Source: Prevotella sp. P5-108
GTDB lineage: Bacteria > Bacteroidota > Bacteroidia > Bacteroidales > Bacteroidaceae
DNA length: 64,000 nucleotides
Direction: 5' to 3'
Assembly: GCF_002251385.1 (NCBI RefSeq)
Contig: NZ_NPJJ01000038.1
Location: 62,001 to 126,000 of the forward strand
Both the position numbers and the translations under genes were made by a program. The notes below the pieces were generated by a model. The model did no database searches. It saw only the letters and a program-made list of their open reading frames with translations, and was not told the DNA's origin. Of this stretch, positions 1-8,326 are shown piece by piece. Position 1 is the stretch's first letter. Every line of letters starts with the position of its first letter.

Positions 1-263
1 GCAGTCGCAAGGTCTCTGCCCATGCCATGGGGATGGCTGTTGACATCAATCCGCTGTACAATCCCTATGTCAAGCGGCGTGCCAATGGCCGGCTGTTCAT
101 CCAGCCAGCCAACGCCGAACCCTATACCCATCGCGAGCGCCGCTTCGACTACAAGATAGAGCGCGGCGACCTCTGCCACCGCCTTTTCCTCCAGCACGGC
201 TTCAGCTGGGGTGGTGCCTGGCGCTCGCTCAAGGACTACCAGCATTTTGAGAAACCATTCTAA
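1..263 (+). CDS. M15 family peptidase, C-terminal part (5' end outside window)
   Basis: The reading frame is open from the first base and ends at TAA 261-263, so the gene begins upstream of the window. The visible part starts SRKVSAHAMGMAVDIN. The S-x-H-x-x-G-x-A-x-D pattern supplies the zinc-binding His and Asp of the M15 (VanY/endolysin-like) metallopeptidases. A second conserved stretch near the end, FSWGGAWRSLKDYQHFE, carries the third zinc ligand in H-F. Such enzymes cut peptidoglycan stem peptides at L-Ala-D-Glu or D-Ala-D-Ala bonds. Any signal peptide would lie upstream. Three small unknown genes follow in the same direction, the first only 8 nt away, so they may be co-transcribed. Family call is firm; substrate is inferred. 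Confidence 0.85.
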   Translation, partial: SRKVSAHAMGMAVDINPLYNPYVKRRANGRLFIQPANAEPYTHRERRFDYKIERGDLCHRLFLQHGFSWGGAWRSLKDYQHFEKPF

Positions 264-271
264 TCACTGAT

Positions 272-589
272 ATGCAAACAGACAGACAGCCCGCGACCCA
301 CTGCGTGAGAGTATGCCACTCTTTCTATCCAGCCATGATGGGTGGCCCCAATTGTGACCATGACGAAGTGGAAACCTATGACCTTGCTGCGCTCAGCCCA
401 GGTGATGCCCTCAAGTGGCGTGGTGAAGGCGGACGGTGGAAACCGCTCGTCTTTGTCGGCGCTGATGACGACGGCATCGACATCCGTTATGGCGACAGCG
501 TCACCCATATCTGCTATGGTGGCGGTCATCACTGCGACACCGACGGCCATGACTACTGCCGTTTTGAACTTTATGTATCTGTAGACTAA
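272..589 (+). CDS. small acidic hypothetical protein (105 aa)
   Basis: I do not recognise this protein. It begins 8 nt after the M15 peptidase gene and is followed 14 nt later by another unknown gene, which suggests one transcript. It has no signal peptide or membrane segment. It is rich in Asp, His and Cys, with a central acidic patch (GADDDGID) and a Cys/His-rich C-terminal third (HICYGGGHHCDTDGHDYC) that could hold a metal ion. A different frame (342-584) is open over the same DNA, but this frame fits the operon spacing better. Function unknown; the metal-binding idea is inference only. Confidence 0.6.
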   Translation: MQTDRQPATHCVRVCHSFYPAMMGGPNCDHDEVETYDLAALSPGDALKWRGEGGRWKPLVFVGADDDGIDIRYGDSVTHICYGGGHHCDTDGHDYCRFELYVSVD

Positions 590-603
590 TAACCCCTTAT
601 GCT

Positions 604-1068
604 ATGGACCCAGCACTGAACAATTATCTTAAAGCCGCCGATATGGCCTACGACATCGGTGAGATACACGCCCTCACTCCCGACTGCGCCCACCACGATA
701 CCCTCCTACGCCAGCAAGAGGTGTTGGGGCTGCTCGACCAGGCTGTTGACGGCGGTTATGTGCAAGCCTATCCCATGAAAGCGCTCCTCTCCGCTGCCGA
801 TGACTGGAGTACGTTCCGCCTCGTTCGTCCCGAGCTCTTCAGACAGATACTCCTCGAGGGCATCGATCGCGGATGTCTGGCCCCAGAACACGATGAAGCA
901 TGGACATGGATGACTCTGGCTGCCGAAAACAACGACCCCGAGGAGTTTATGGACGACATGGAGCGCTATTACGACCTGCTCATGACCGCCCTGGAGCATG
1001 GCAACTATGACGCAGAGACCATCATGGACATGATATGGCCTCCCGAACAGATTATAGAAGAAGACTGA
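604..1068 (+). CDS. acidic helical hypothetical protein (154 aa)
   Basis: No signal peptide or membrane segment is visible. The protein looks largely alpha-helical and strongly acidic, ending PEQIIEED. Parts such as LLDQAVDGGYVQAYPMKALL resemble the short helical hairpins of Sel1/TPR-like repeats, but I cannot assign a domain. It lies between two other small unknown genes, and the next gene starts 1 nt after its stop codon, so the three are very probably co-translated. Cytoplasmic location is inferred from the absence of a signal sequence. Function unknown. Confidence 0.7.
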   Translation: MDPALNNYLKAADMAYDIGEIHALTPDCAHHDTLLRQQEVLGLLDQAVDGGYVQAYPMKALLSAADDWSTFRLVRPELFRQILLEGIDRGCLAPEHDEAWTWMTLAAENNDPEEFMDDMERYYDLLMTALEHGNYDAETIMDMIWPPEQIIEED

Positions 1069-1069
1069 T

Positions 1070-1720
1070 ATGGAAAAGGACATCAAGAGACTGGGCAAGC
1101 TGTTCTCCAAGATAGACGGGTTTGCCTCTACGCCCAAGCGGTGGCGCAATATCGCCCTGGCACAGGAGGCGTTTGAGTTTATGACCACCCGCCTGCCGTT
1201 GCGGGTCGAGGGCGAGCTGTCGCCTTACACCCGTGTGCGTCTGCTCGACATGATGATGGAGTGTGTGGACGAACTCGATGTGCCCCGATTTGCGCTCAAG
1301 GTGCGCGAGTACCAGTTGTCGATGCGCGCCCTCATCGATGACGCGCAGGACCTTGCCACCGACACCTCCTTCGACGACTATGAGGGCGACGCAGCCGGCT
1401 ACCGTCGCCAGCTGGATGTCTTTGACGATGTGGAGCGTGCCCGCCAGAAGTTGGCAGACTATATCGACCCCGCCGTGAGCGACGACGAGTGGATGGAGCG
1501 TTACCACGCCACGCTCCGCTTCTGTCCTGTCGAGCGCACAGAGCAGTGGGAAGAGGTTATCTATGAGGTAGAGCGCCGCTGTTACAACAAGACACGGCTG
1601 TCGTGGCGAGGTATGGGCTTCTGCTTCAAGTATTGGAGCATCAAGAGGGATGTCCTCGCCGCGATGGGCATCGACTGGCAGAGTCCGCAGGAGATGAACC
1701 CGCGGTGCAGGTTTGACTGA
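1070..1720 (+). CDS. hypothetical protein (216 aa)
   Basis: This is the last of three consecutive unknown genes after the M15 peptidase. The start ATG follows the preceding stop codon by 1 nt. The product is predicted cytoplasmic and mostly helical, with a charged N-terminus (MEKDIKRLGKLFSKID) and a C-terminal region rich in aromatic and basic residues (LSWRGMGFCFKYWSIKRD). I do not recognise a domain. A strong hairpin terminator follows the stop, closing the transcript before the convergent asnA gene. Confidence 0.7.
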   Translation: MEKDIKRLGKLFSKIDGFASTPKRWRNIALAQEAFEFMTTRLPLRVEGELSPYTRVRLLDMMMECVDELDVPRFALKVREYQLSMRALIDDAQDLATDTSFDDYEGDAAGYRRQLDVFDDVERARQKLADYIDPAVSDDEWMERYHATLRFCPVERTEQWEEVIYEVERRCYNKTRLSWRGMGFCFKYWSIKRDVLAAMGIDWQSPQEMNPRCRFD

Positions 1721-1750
1721 GCGCGCGCAGTCACCACCCAGAGAAATGCG

Positions 1751-1792
1751 AAAAGGGACGCGGAAGGCATGTGGTCTTCCTGCGTCCCTTTT
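1751..1792. terminator. bidirectional rho-independent terminator
   Basis: The arms AAAAGGGACGCGGAAG (1751-1766) and CTTCCTGCGTCCCTTTT (1776-1792) form a long stem with one bulged base. It is flanked by A's on one side and T's on the other, so it can act on both strands. It sits between the convergent hypothetical gene ending at 1720 and asnA ending at 1820. Confidence 0.85.
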
Positions 1793-1819
1793 CTGATAAA
1801 TATAAAGTGAAAAATGGTC

Positions 1820-2857
1820 TCATATCAGAGGCATACCAGCCTCGGCACACTCGCGGCGCATGTCTTCGGGCCAGATACTCGCCTGGATTTCGCCGATATG
1901 TGCCTTGTGGAGCAGCACCATGCACAGTCGGCTCTGCCCGATACCGCCTCCGATGCTCAGCGGCAGCTTTCCGTCGAGCAGCTGACGGTGGAAGTAGAGT
2001 TCCTTGCGGTCTTCCTTGCCCTCGAGGGCCAACTGGCGCAGCAGGGCTTCCTTGTCTACGCGGATGCCCATGGACGATAGCTCAAACGAACGGTTGAGTA
2101 TGGGGTACCAAATCAGTATATCGCCATTGAGTCCGGCCCTCCCGTTCTCGCCCATGGTCGTCCAGTCGTCGTAGTCGGGAGCGCGGCCGTCGTGCTTCTT
2201 GCCGTCGCTCAGCCGGCCACCAATTCCGATGATGAACACGGCGCCCCACTTGCGGCAGATGGCGTCTTCGCGCTCCTTGGGGGTGAGGTCGGGGTACATC
2301 TGGAGCAGTTCTTCGCTGTGTATGAAGTGTATCTGTCGCGGCAGAAATGCCTTCAGTTGCGGATAAGTCTCACACGCCAGATACTCGGTGCGCAGAATGG
2401 CGGCGTAGATGCGCTCTACCACGTTCTTGAGATGACTCACTGTGCGCTCCTCATTGGTTATCACCGCTTCCCAGTCCCACTGGTCCACGTAGAGCGAGTG
2501 CAGATTGTCCAGTTCTTCATCGGCGCGTATAGCGTTCATGTCGGTATAGATGCCGTAGCCCGGTTCAATCTCGTATTCAGCCAACGTGAGCCGTTTCCAC
2601 TTGGCCAGCGAGTGCACCACTTCGGCTTTGGCGTCGCCCAGGTCGAGGATGGGGAACGTCACGGGGCGCTCGGTGCCGTTCAAGTCGTCGTTGATGCCCA
2701 GTCCTTTGAGCACAAAGAGCGGAGCAGTAACCCGTTGCAACCGCAGTTCGGTCGAGAGGTTCTGCTGGAAGAAGTCCTTGACCAGCTTGATGCCATGTTC
2801 GGTCTGACGGCGGTCAAGTACACGCTTGTATTCTTTATTGATGATAAGTTTACTCAT
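1820..2857 (-). CDS. asnA: aspartate-ammonia ligase (asparagine synthetase A)
   Basis: Makes asparagine from aspartate, ammonia and ATP in the cytoplasm (EC 6.3.1.1). The 345-aa protein is slightly longer than the roughly 330-aa E. coli enzyme. It shows family hallmarks: the N-terminal IKLVKDFFQQNLSTELRLQR, NGTERPVTF, the Y-G-I-Y-T-D-M-N-A-I-R segment, and the class II synthetase-like motif 3 SIGGGIGQSRLCM near residue 315. The gene is transcribed alone, facing the upstream hypothetical genes across a shared terminator, and has its own Bacteroidetes-type promoter. The start codon is the first ATG after that promoter. Confidence 0.97.
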   Translation of the reverse strand: MSKLIINKEYKRVLDRRQTEHGIKLVKDFFQQNLSTELRLQRVTAPLFVLKGLGINDDLNGTERPVTFPILDLGDAKAEVVHSLAKWKRLTLAEYEIEPGYGIYTDMNAIRADEELDNLHSLYVDQWDWEAVITNEERTVSHLKNVVERIYAAILRTEYLACETYPQLKAFLPRQIHFIHSEELLQMYPDLTPKEREDAICRKWGAVFIIGIGGRLSDGKKHDGRAPDYDDWTTMGENGRAGLNGDILIWYPILNRSFELSSMGIRVDKEALLRQLALEGKEDRKELYFHRQLLDGKLPLSIGGGIGQSRLCMVLLHKAHIGEIQASIWPEDMRRECAEAGMPLI

Positions 2858-2878
2858 GATTTCGTGTTAAATTGCTTG

Positions 2879-2909
2879 CAAAGGTATATAATTTCTTATA
2901 AACTGCAAA
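2879..2909 (-). promoter_or_regulatory. asnA promoter
   Basis: Read on the minus strand, a -33 TTTG (2906-2909) and a -7 TACCTTTG (2879-2886) are separated by 19 nt, the expected arrangement for the Bacteroidetes primary sigma factor. The -7 box ends 21 nt before the asnA start codon. Confidence 0.8.
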
Positions 2910-2997
2910 CTAAATGTCGTTTTATTTTGTCAATTTGTCGATAATTATGGGAAATGTATTGACAATCTGTGCGCCGCTGCAAATAAATGATAGGAAT

Positions 2998-3029
2998 TTT
3001 GCACATTTCAAAAGAAAGCTGTAACTTTG
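2998..3029 (+). promoter_or_regulatory. tRNA-Arg promoter
   Basis: A -33 TTTG (2998-3001) and a -7 TAACTTTG (3022-3029) are 20 nt apart. The tRNA begins 12 nt downstream, so the primary transcript would carry only a very short 5' leader. Confidence 0.8.
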
Positions 3030-3041
3030 CATCACAGTTAT

Positions 3042-3115
3042 GGCTCCGTAGCTTAGCTGAATAGAGCGTCAGATTCCGGTTCTGAAGGTCTTGGGTTTGA
3101 ATCCCAACGGAGTCA
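3042..3115 (+). tRNA. tRNA-Arg(CCG)
   Basis: The 74-nt sequence folds as a cloverleaf. The acceptor stem is GGCTCCG (3042-3048) with CGGAGTC (3108-3114), one G-T wobble, and discriminator A at 3115. The anticodon arm TCAGA/TCTGA encloses the loop TTCCGGT, giving anticodon CCG, which reads CGG. The T arm is TTGGG/CCCAA with loop TTTGAAT. The CCA end is not encoded. It is a single-gene unit with its own promoter and terminator. Confidence 0.95.
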
Positions 3116-3123
3116 CTACGATG

Positions 3124-3165
3124 AAAGAGGAAGTCACCGAGATAGGGTAGGCTTCCTCTTTTGCT
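3124..3165 (+). terminator. terminator after tRNA-Arg
   Basis: AAAGAGGAAG (3124-3133) can pair with CTTCCTCTTTT (from about 3152), followed by a T-rich tract. The hairpin starts 9 nt after the mature tRNA end. Confidence 0.8.
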
Positions 3166-3267
3166 TTTGTGTTTGTGCCCAGCGCGACAGCCCTTGTCGC
3201 GGTTCTTGTAAAGCATTGATATAGCGATTGTTGAGGCTGCGATGTCGCCGTGCTGATGACTTTTGTA

Positions 3268-3357
3268 GGCTCGTATCATAAGTCACGTGAGCCCGTATCG
3301 TATGTCACGCGGTCACGTGACAATTGGCACGTGCTCACGTATCATTTGATACGAGCC
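3268..3357. repeat. 90-bp near-palindromic intergenic element, copy 1
   Basis: The element is bounded by an exact 11-bp terminal inverted repeat, GGCTCGTATCA (3268-3278) and TGATACGAGCC (3347-3357). It is an imperfect palindrome throughout: by hand count 33 of 45 positions of one half match the reverse complement of the other. Inside are CACGTG-type palindromes such as GTCACGTGAC and the core ACAATTG. A second 90-bp copy lies at 47775-47864 and aligns without gaps. The rest of the gap between the tRNA terminator and the cysE promoter holds no gene. A short direct repeat, GATGGTCAGTGG, occurs twice at about 3364-3396. Confidence 0.75.
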
Positions 3358-3559
3358 GACGACGATGGTCAGTGGTCTGCCCATGATGGTCAGTGGGTCG
3401 CAGACGGTGGTCTGTGTACCCATCTATGGCCACTGGGCGATGGCGTAAGCATGGAGGCTGTCGGCCAAATCGCCCCTTTCTGGCTCGAGTTTAGTCATAA
3501 TAAATATAAATATGTGTGATTTTGCCTCCGGCGTTGTCGGAAAATCAATAATTATTTGT

Positions 3560-3567
3560 AATTTTGC
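3560..3567 (+). promoter_or_regulatory. -7 box of the cysE promoter
   Basis: TAATTTTG matches TAnnTTTG. The -33 region is weak. The box overlaps a possible TTG start codon at 3564, which argues against initiation there and for an ATG downstream. Confidence 0.5.
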
Positions 3568-3596
3568 ATCTTAATAGCAACATGCTGATACGACAG

Positions 3597-4490
3597 ATGA
3601 GTAATAGCTCTACCGAACACATATTGACACAAACCATCGATGCCCTTGCCGACCCCTCTTCGTTAGAGGGGCTTATCTGTGGGCGCTCATTTCCCTCGTG
3701 GCCCGTCCTCGAAGAGATCGTCCAGTTGGCAAGAGCGGTTATATTTCCAGGCTACTACGGCAAATCATCGGTCGACCCCAATACCTTACGCTTCCATATC
3801 GGTGTCACTGTCGAACAGTTGCACCACCTGCTCGAACAGCAGATACGTGACGTGCTCTGCGCAGCGCGCCCCGATGATGCCGTGTCGGCTCTGCGGCGTG
3901 AGGCCAAGGACAAGGCTATGCAGCTGATAGCGCGTCTGCCTGAGTTGCGCCGCCGGCTTGCCACCGATGTCGACGCCGCCTATCTGGGTGACCCTGCCGC
4001 CAAGAGCTTTGCCGAGATTATCAGCTGCTATCCCACCATCAAGGCCCTGTCCAACTATCGTATAGCGCATGAGCTATACCTCCTTGGCGTTCCCCTCATC
4101 CCCAGGATGATGACAGAGATGGCCCACTCGGAGACCGGCATCGACATTCACCCTGGCGCCACGATTGGCGACCACTTCGCCATAGACCATGGCACGGGTG
4201 TGGTAATCGGCGAGACCTGCCGCATAGGCCGCAACGTGAAGCTCTATCAGGGAGTGACGCTGGGCGCCCGCAGTTTCCCCCTCGATGACCAGGGCAACCC
4301 CATCAAGGGTATCGACCGCCATCCCATCCTCGAAGACAACGTGGTGGTCTACGCCAATGCCACCATCCTGGGTCGCATCACTATCGGCGAAGGCTGTGTG
4401 GTGGGCGCCAATACTTGGGTGATGCACGACATGGCCCCTCAGACAAGCAAATACATAAAGAACAAAGACGATAATAACAATGGAATTTGA
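3597..4490 (+). CDS. cysE: serine O-acetyltransferase
   Basis: Transfers acetyl from acetyl-CoA to L-serine, the first step of cysteine synthesis (EC 2.3.1.30). The C-terminal half is a left-handed beta-helix of hexapeptide repeats with the family signature IDIHPGATIGDHFAIDHGTG, VVIGETCRIG and YQGVTLGARSF, including the catalytic Asp/His pair. An N-terminal helical domain precedes it. ATGs in frame are at 3582 and 3597. I prefer 3597 because the -7 box ends at 3567, leaving almost no leader for 3582. The 3' end overlaps the next gene by 11 nt, indicating translational coupling. I see no adjacent cysK. Confidence 0.9.
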   Translation: MSNSSTEHILTQTIDALADPSSLEGLICGRSFPSWPVLEEIVQLARAVIFPGYYGKSSVDPNTLRFHIGVTVEQLHHLLEQQIRDVLCAARPDDAVSALRREAKDKAMQLIARLPELRRRLATDVDAAYLGDPAAKSFAEIISCYPTIKALSNYRIAHELYLLGVPLIPRMMTEMAHSETGIDIHPGATIGDHFAIDHGTGVVIGETCRIGRNVKLYQGVTLGARSFPLDDQGNPIKGIDRHPILEDNVVVYANATILGRITIGEGCVVGANTWVMHDMAPQTSKYIKNKDDNNNGI

Positions 4491-5952
4491 ACTCATCGCC
4501 AAAACCTTCATGGGCCTGGAGCCCATTTTGGCACAAGAGCTGACCCAATTGGGTGCTAACAACGTACAGATAGGACGCCGCATGGTGTCGTTTACCGGCG
4601 ACAAGGAGCTGATGTATCGCGCCAACTTCCAGCTGCACACCGCCATCCGTATCCTCAAAACCATCAAACACTTCAAGGCCCGCTCTGCCGAGGACGTCTA
4701 TGAGGCCGTAAAGCAGATAGAATGGCAGAAGTATATCCTTGATGGCAAGACTTTCGCCGTTGACTCGGTGGTCTACTCAGAGGAATTCCGCAACTCCCGC
4801 TTCGTAACCTATAAGGTCAAGGATGCCATTGTCGACCAGTTCAGAGAACAGACCGGCAACCGCCCCAACATCTCTGTGACCAACCCTGATATCCGTCTGC
4901 ATATCCATATCGCCGAAGACAACGCAACCCTCTGCCTCGACTCGAGCGGCGAGTCTCTGCACCGCCGTGGCTACCGTCAGGAGAGCGTAGAGGCACCTCT
5001 GAACGAGGTGTTGGCAGCCGGCATGATACTCATGACAGGCTGGAAGGGCGAGTGTGACTTCATAGACCCCATGTGTGGGTCGGGCACGCTGCTGGTCGAG
5101 GCTGCACTGATAGCCCGCAACATCAGCCCTGGTGTCTTCCGCAAGGAGTTTGCCTTTGAGAAGTGGCCCGACTTCGACGCCGACCTCTTCGACAACATCT
5201 ACAATGACGACTCTCTCGAGCGCGAGTTCGAACACCACATCTATGGTTATGATGTGGATATGAAGGCGGTAAACACCGCGCGTCTGAACGTGCGTGCCGC
5301 CGGACTCACCAAGGACATCACCATAGAGAATGCCGACTTCAAGAACTTCACCAACCCTGCCAACAAGAGCATCATGGTGACCAATCCTCCTTACGGCGAA
5401 CGCATCTCTACCCCCAACCTGCTCGCCACCTACAAGATGATAGGCGAGCGTCTCAAGCACCAGTTCATGGGCAATGAGGCTTGGGTGCTCTCTTACCGCG
5501 AGGAATGCTTCGACCAGATAGGTCTGAAGCCCTCTATCAAGATACCCGTCTACAACGGCAGTCTGGAGTGCGAGTTCCGCAAGTATGCCATCTTCGACGG
5601 CAAGATGCGCGACTTCCGCTCTGAGGGCGGTGTGGTGAAGACTGAAGACGAGAAGCGCGAGATGGCACAGAAGCACCGCTTCCGCAAGGAGCGTGAGTTC
5701 AAGCGCCGTCTGGACGAGCATGAGGAAAACGAGGAAGGCGACATCCGCTCATTCAAGTTCCACTCGTTTGACGACAAGCAGCGTCCTGCCCGTCGTGGCA
5801 AGGACGACCGCTTCGGCGACCGTCAGGACCGTCCCCGTCCCCGCCTCACCGACAACGACCGTCGTGGCAAGGACAGCCGTGGCGGCAAGGGCGGCAGCAA
5901 GGGTGGCAAGCGCAATCCCTTCAAGACATACGACGCCGAGACAGAAGATTAA
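4480..5952 (+). CDS. RlmL-like 23S rRNA (guanine-N2) methyltransferase
   Basis: SAM-dependent RNA methyltransferase related to the N-terminal half of E. coli RlmKL, which makes m2G2445 in 23S rRNA. Residues 1 to about 160 match the ferredoxin-like plus THUMP RNA-binding module. The methyltransferase domain follows, with DPMCGSGTLLVEAA (SAM-binding loop, near residue 200) and the catalytic-type motif TNPPYGERI (near 305). The last roughly 95 residues are highly charged, low-complexity Arg/Lys/Asp/Gly sequence (for example RRGKDSRGGKGGSKGGKR), probably a disordered RNA-binding tail. The protein lacks the RlmK half. The exact target base is inferred. The gene overlaps cysE. Confidence 0.88.
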   Translation: MEFELIAKTFMGLEPILAQELTQLGANNVQIGRRMVSFTGDKELMYRANFQLHTAIRILKTIKHFKARSAEDVYEAVKQIEWQKYILDGKTFAVDSVVYSEEFRNSRFVTYKVKDAIVDQFREQTGNRPNISVTNPDIRLHIHIAEDNATLCLDSSGESLHRRGYRQESVEAPLNEVLAAGMILMTGWKGECDFIDPMCGSGTLLVEAALIARNISPGVFRKEFAFEKWPDFDADLFDNIYNDDSLEREFEHHIYGYDVDMKAVNTARLNVRAAGLTKDITIENADFKNFTNPANKSIMVTNPPYGERISTPNLLATYKMIGERLKHQFMGNEAWVLSYREECFDQIGLKPSIKIPVYNGSLECEFRKYAIFDGKMRDFRSEGGVVKTEDEKREMAQKHRFRKEREFKRRLDEHEENEEGDIRSFKFHSFDDKQRPARRGKDDRFGDRQDRPRPRLTDNDRRGKDSRGGKGGSKGGKRNPFKTYDAETED

Positions 5953-6050
5953 TCATCAGGACAGCAGTCAGGGTGCTTCCATCCCTATGCACCGCAACGG
6001 GGGAGGCACCGGGGCTGTCAGTATAATATATATATAATAAGGTAGAGGTC

Positions 6051-8297
6051 ATGAATATCAAGACATCATTCATCGCTATGGCAGCAATGTTATCAATGGG
6101 CGTGCAGGCACAGACCGCACAGCAGGTAGGTATGGTCAAGGAGCAGACAGGCGACAAGGGACTCACCCTTGAAGACATCAACTTTGGCGGCAGAAACTTC
6201 CACAACATGCGTGTGCAGAACCGCTGGTGCACCTGGTGGGGCAACCAGCTGGTGCGTCAGGATGCCGAGGCCTGCTTCATCGTAGACAAAAAGAGCGGCA
6301 AGGAGCGCCGTCTCTTTGCCATCAATGAGGTAAACCAGTGGGCTGGTCCCACCAAGAGCCGCAAGGTACACTCGCTCTACAACGCGCAGTTCCCCTATGC
6401 CGACAAGAGCATCGTGGTCATCCGCGAAGGACACACGATATACACCTTTGACTTCAAGAAGAAGGCACTGCTCAGCGAGCGCCAGATAGATGGCGATATC
6501 CTCGAGACCTGTGCTGCCAGCGAGGCTGTGGCATATCTCAAGGACGACAACCTCTATGTGCAGCGCGGCGTGAAGGAGTGGCAGCTCTCTGCCGACGGTT
6601 CGCGCAACATCGTCTACGGACAGAGCGTACACCGCGATGAGTTTGGCATACACAAGGGCACCTTCTGGAGTCCCGACGGTACGCGTCTGGCCTTCTACCG
6701 CATGGACCAGTCGATGGTGACCGACTATCCCCAGGTCAACATCCCTGAAATCAACTTCAACCACCCCGAGACCGAGAGCTGCATAGCCACCGCCGCTCCC
6801 GACAAGTATCCCATGACCGGCGAGACTTCTCACAAGGTGACCGTGGGAGTCTTTGACCTCAACACCGGCAAAACCGTCTATCTCAAAGCCGGCGACCCCA
6901 CTGACCGCTACTTCACCAACATCGCCTGGAGCGCCGACGGCAGCAAGGTCTATATGTTTGAACTCAACCGCGACCAGAACGACAGCCGTCTCACCTGTTA
7001 CGACGCACAGACAGGCGAAAAGAGCGGCGAGCTCTATCGTGAGACCGACGAGAAATACGTAGAGCCGCAGAACCCCATCATGTTCCTGCCTTGGGACAGT
7101 TCCACCTTTATCATGCAGAGCCGTTGCGACGGTTACAACCACCTCTACCTCTGCTCCATCGGCAAGCATGGCAGTCGTATGGCTGGCAATACCGAGTCGG
7201 TAGACATCAAGCCCCTCACCCAGGGCGAGTGGGAAGTGTTTGAGGTGGTAGGCTTCAACGCCCGTCGCAAGAGTGTCATCATCACCGGCAATGCCCTCAG
7301 TCCTATCCAGAAGAACGTGTTCATGGTAGACTGTGTTACCGGCAAGCGCACCCTCATCGACGCCAATGGCGAGGGCTGGCACAGTGCCCAGATAAGCAGT
7401 GACGGTCAGTACCTCTATGACTCTTACACTACACCTGACACCCCTCGCAATATCGCCATCATCAATGTAGACAACGGCAAGAAGCTCGACTACTTCTCTG
7501 CCCCCGACCCCTGGAAGGGTTATCGCGTGCCCGAGTACAGTTGTGGTACGGTGAAGGCAGCTGATGGTACCACCGACCTCTACTGGCGTATGGTCAAGCC
7601 CACAGGCTTCGACCCCGCCAAGAAGTATCCCGCCATCGTCTATGTCTATGGCGGTCCCCACGCCCACAATGTCGAAGCAAGCTGGCACTATGGCAGCCGC
7701 AGTTGGGAGACATATATGGCCGACAAGGGCTATCTGCTCTACATCCTCGACAATCGCGGCAGCGAGCATCGTGGCAAAGCCTTTGAGCAGGTTACGTTCC
7801 GCCAGTTGGGTCAGGAAGAGATGAAAGACCAGATGAAAGGTGTGGAATATCTGAAGAGCCTTCCCTATGTCGATGGAGACAAAATCGGCGTTCACGGATG
7901 GAGCTTCGGCGGATTTATGACCATCTCGCTGATGACCAATTACCCCGACGTGTTCAAGGTAGGCGTGGCCGGTGGTCCCGTCATCGACTGGCACTGGTAC
8001 GAGGTGATGTATGGCGAGCGCTACATGGACACCCCGCAGACTAACCCTGAAGGCTACAAGAAGACATCGCTGCTCTACAAGGCCAAGGACCTCAAGGGCA
8101 AGCTCCAGATTATCACCGGCTACAACGACCCTACCGTCTTGCCTCAGCACTGCCTCACCTTTCTCAAGGCATGTATCGCCGCCGGCACCCAGCCCGACTT
8201 CTTTGCCTATCCCGGTGAACCCCACAACATGCGCGGTCATCAGAGTACCCATCTCCATGAGCGCATCAGTCAGTACTTCTTTGACTATCTCAAGTAA
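6051..8297 (+). CDS. S9 family peptidase, dipeptidyl peptidase IV-like
   Basis: Exported serine peptidase that probably removes X-Pro or X-Ala dipeptides from the N-termini of peptides. It has an N-terminal signal peptide (MNIKTSFIAMAAMLSMGVQAQ). A beta-propeller domain runs to about residue 490 and contains FYRMDQSMVTDYP, typical of Bacteroidetes DPP IV relatives. The alpha/beta-hydrolase domain follows. The nucleophile is Ser618 in GWSFGG, the probable Asp is Asp693 in GYNDPTV, and the probable His is His725 in GEPHNM. Where classical DPP IV has a Glu-Glu pair that holds the substrate N-terminus, this protein reads HRDEFGI, so only one Glu, preceded by Asp, is available. Periplasmic location is inferred. 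Confidence 0.9.
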   Translation: MNIKTSFIAMAAMLSMGVQAQTAQQVGMVKEQTGDKGLTLEDINFGGRNFHNMRVQNRWCTWWGNQLVRQDAEACFIVDKKSGKERRLFAINEVNQWAGPTKSRKVHSLYNAQFPYADKSIVVIREGHTIYTFDFKKKALLSERQIDGDILETCAASEAVAYLKDDNLYVQRGVKEWQLSADGSRNIVYGQSVHRDEFGIHKGTFWSPDGTRLAFYRMDQSMVTDYPQVNIPEINFNHPETESCIATAAPDKYPMTGETSHKVTVGVFDLNTGKTVYLKAGDPTDRYFTNIAWSADGSKVYMFELNRDQNDSRLTCYDAQTGEKSGELYRETDEKYVEPQNPIMFLPWDSSTFIMQSRCDGYNHLYLCSIGKHGSRMAGNTESVDIKPLTQGEWEVFEVVGFNARRKSVIITGNALSPIQKNVFMVDCVTGKRTLIDANGEGWHSAQISSDGQYLYDSYTTPDTPRNIAIINVDNGKKLDYFSAPDPWKGYRVPEYSCGTVKAADGTTDLYWRMVKPTGFDPAKKYPAIVYVYGGPHAHNVEASWHYGSRSWETYMADKGYLLYILDNRGSEHRGKAFEQVTFRQLGQEEMKDQMKGVEYLKSLPYVDGDKIGVHGWSFGGFMTISLMTNYPDVFKVGVAGGPVIDWHWYEVMYGERYMDTPQTNPEGYKKTSLLYKAKDLKGKLQIITGYNDPTVLPQHCLTFLKACIAAGTQPDFFAYPGEPHNMRGHQSTHLHERISQYFFDYLK

Positions 8298-8326
8298 AGA
8301 CATAAACCTATAATTCATATACAGTC

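Noticed and set aside
3268..3357. 90-bp elements considered as integration attachment sites
   Set aside because: Although copy 1 is near a tRNA gene, it does not repeat any part of the tRNA sequence, and no integrase or foreign gene block adjoins either copy.
3564..3596. TTG start at 3564 and ATG start at 3582 for the serine acetyltransferase
   Set aside because: The TTG lies inside the -7 promoter box, and the ATG at 3582 leaves almost no leader. ATG 3597 fits the promoter position better.
6093..8318. A 741-codon minus-strand frame opposite the DPP IV-like gene
   Set aside because: Same composition artefact: long antisense frames arise from the C-rich third codon positions in this genome. 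Signal peptide and active-site motifs are all on the plus strand.
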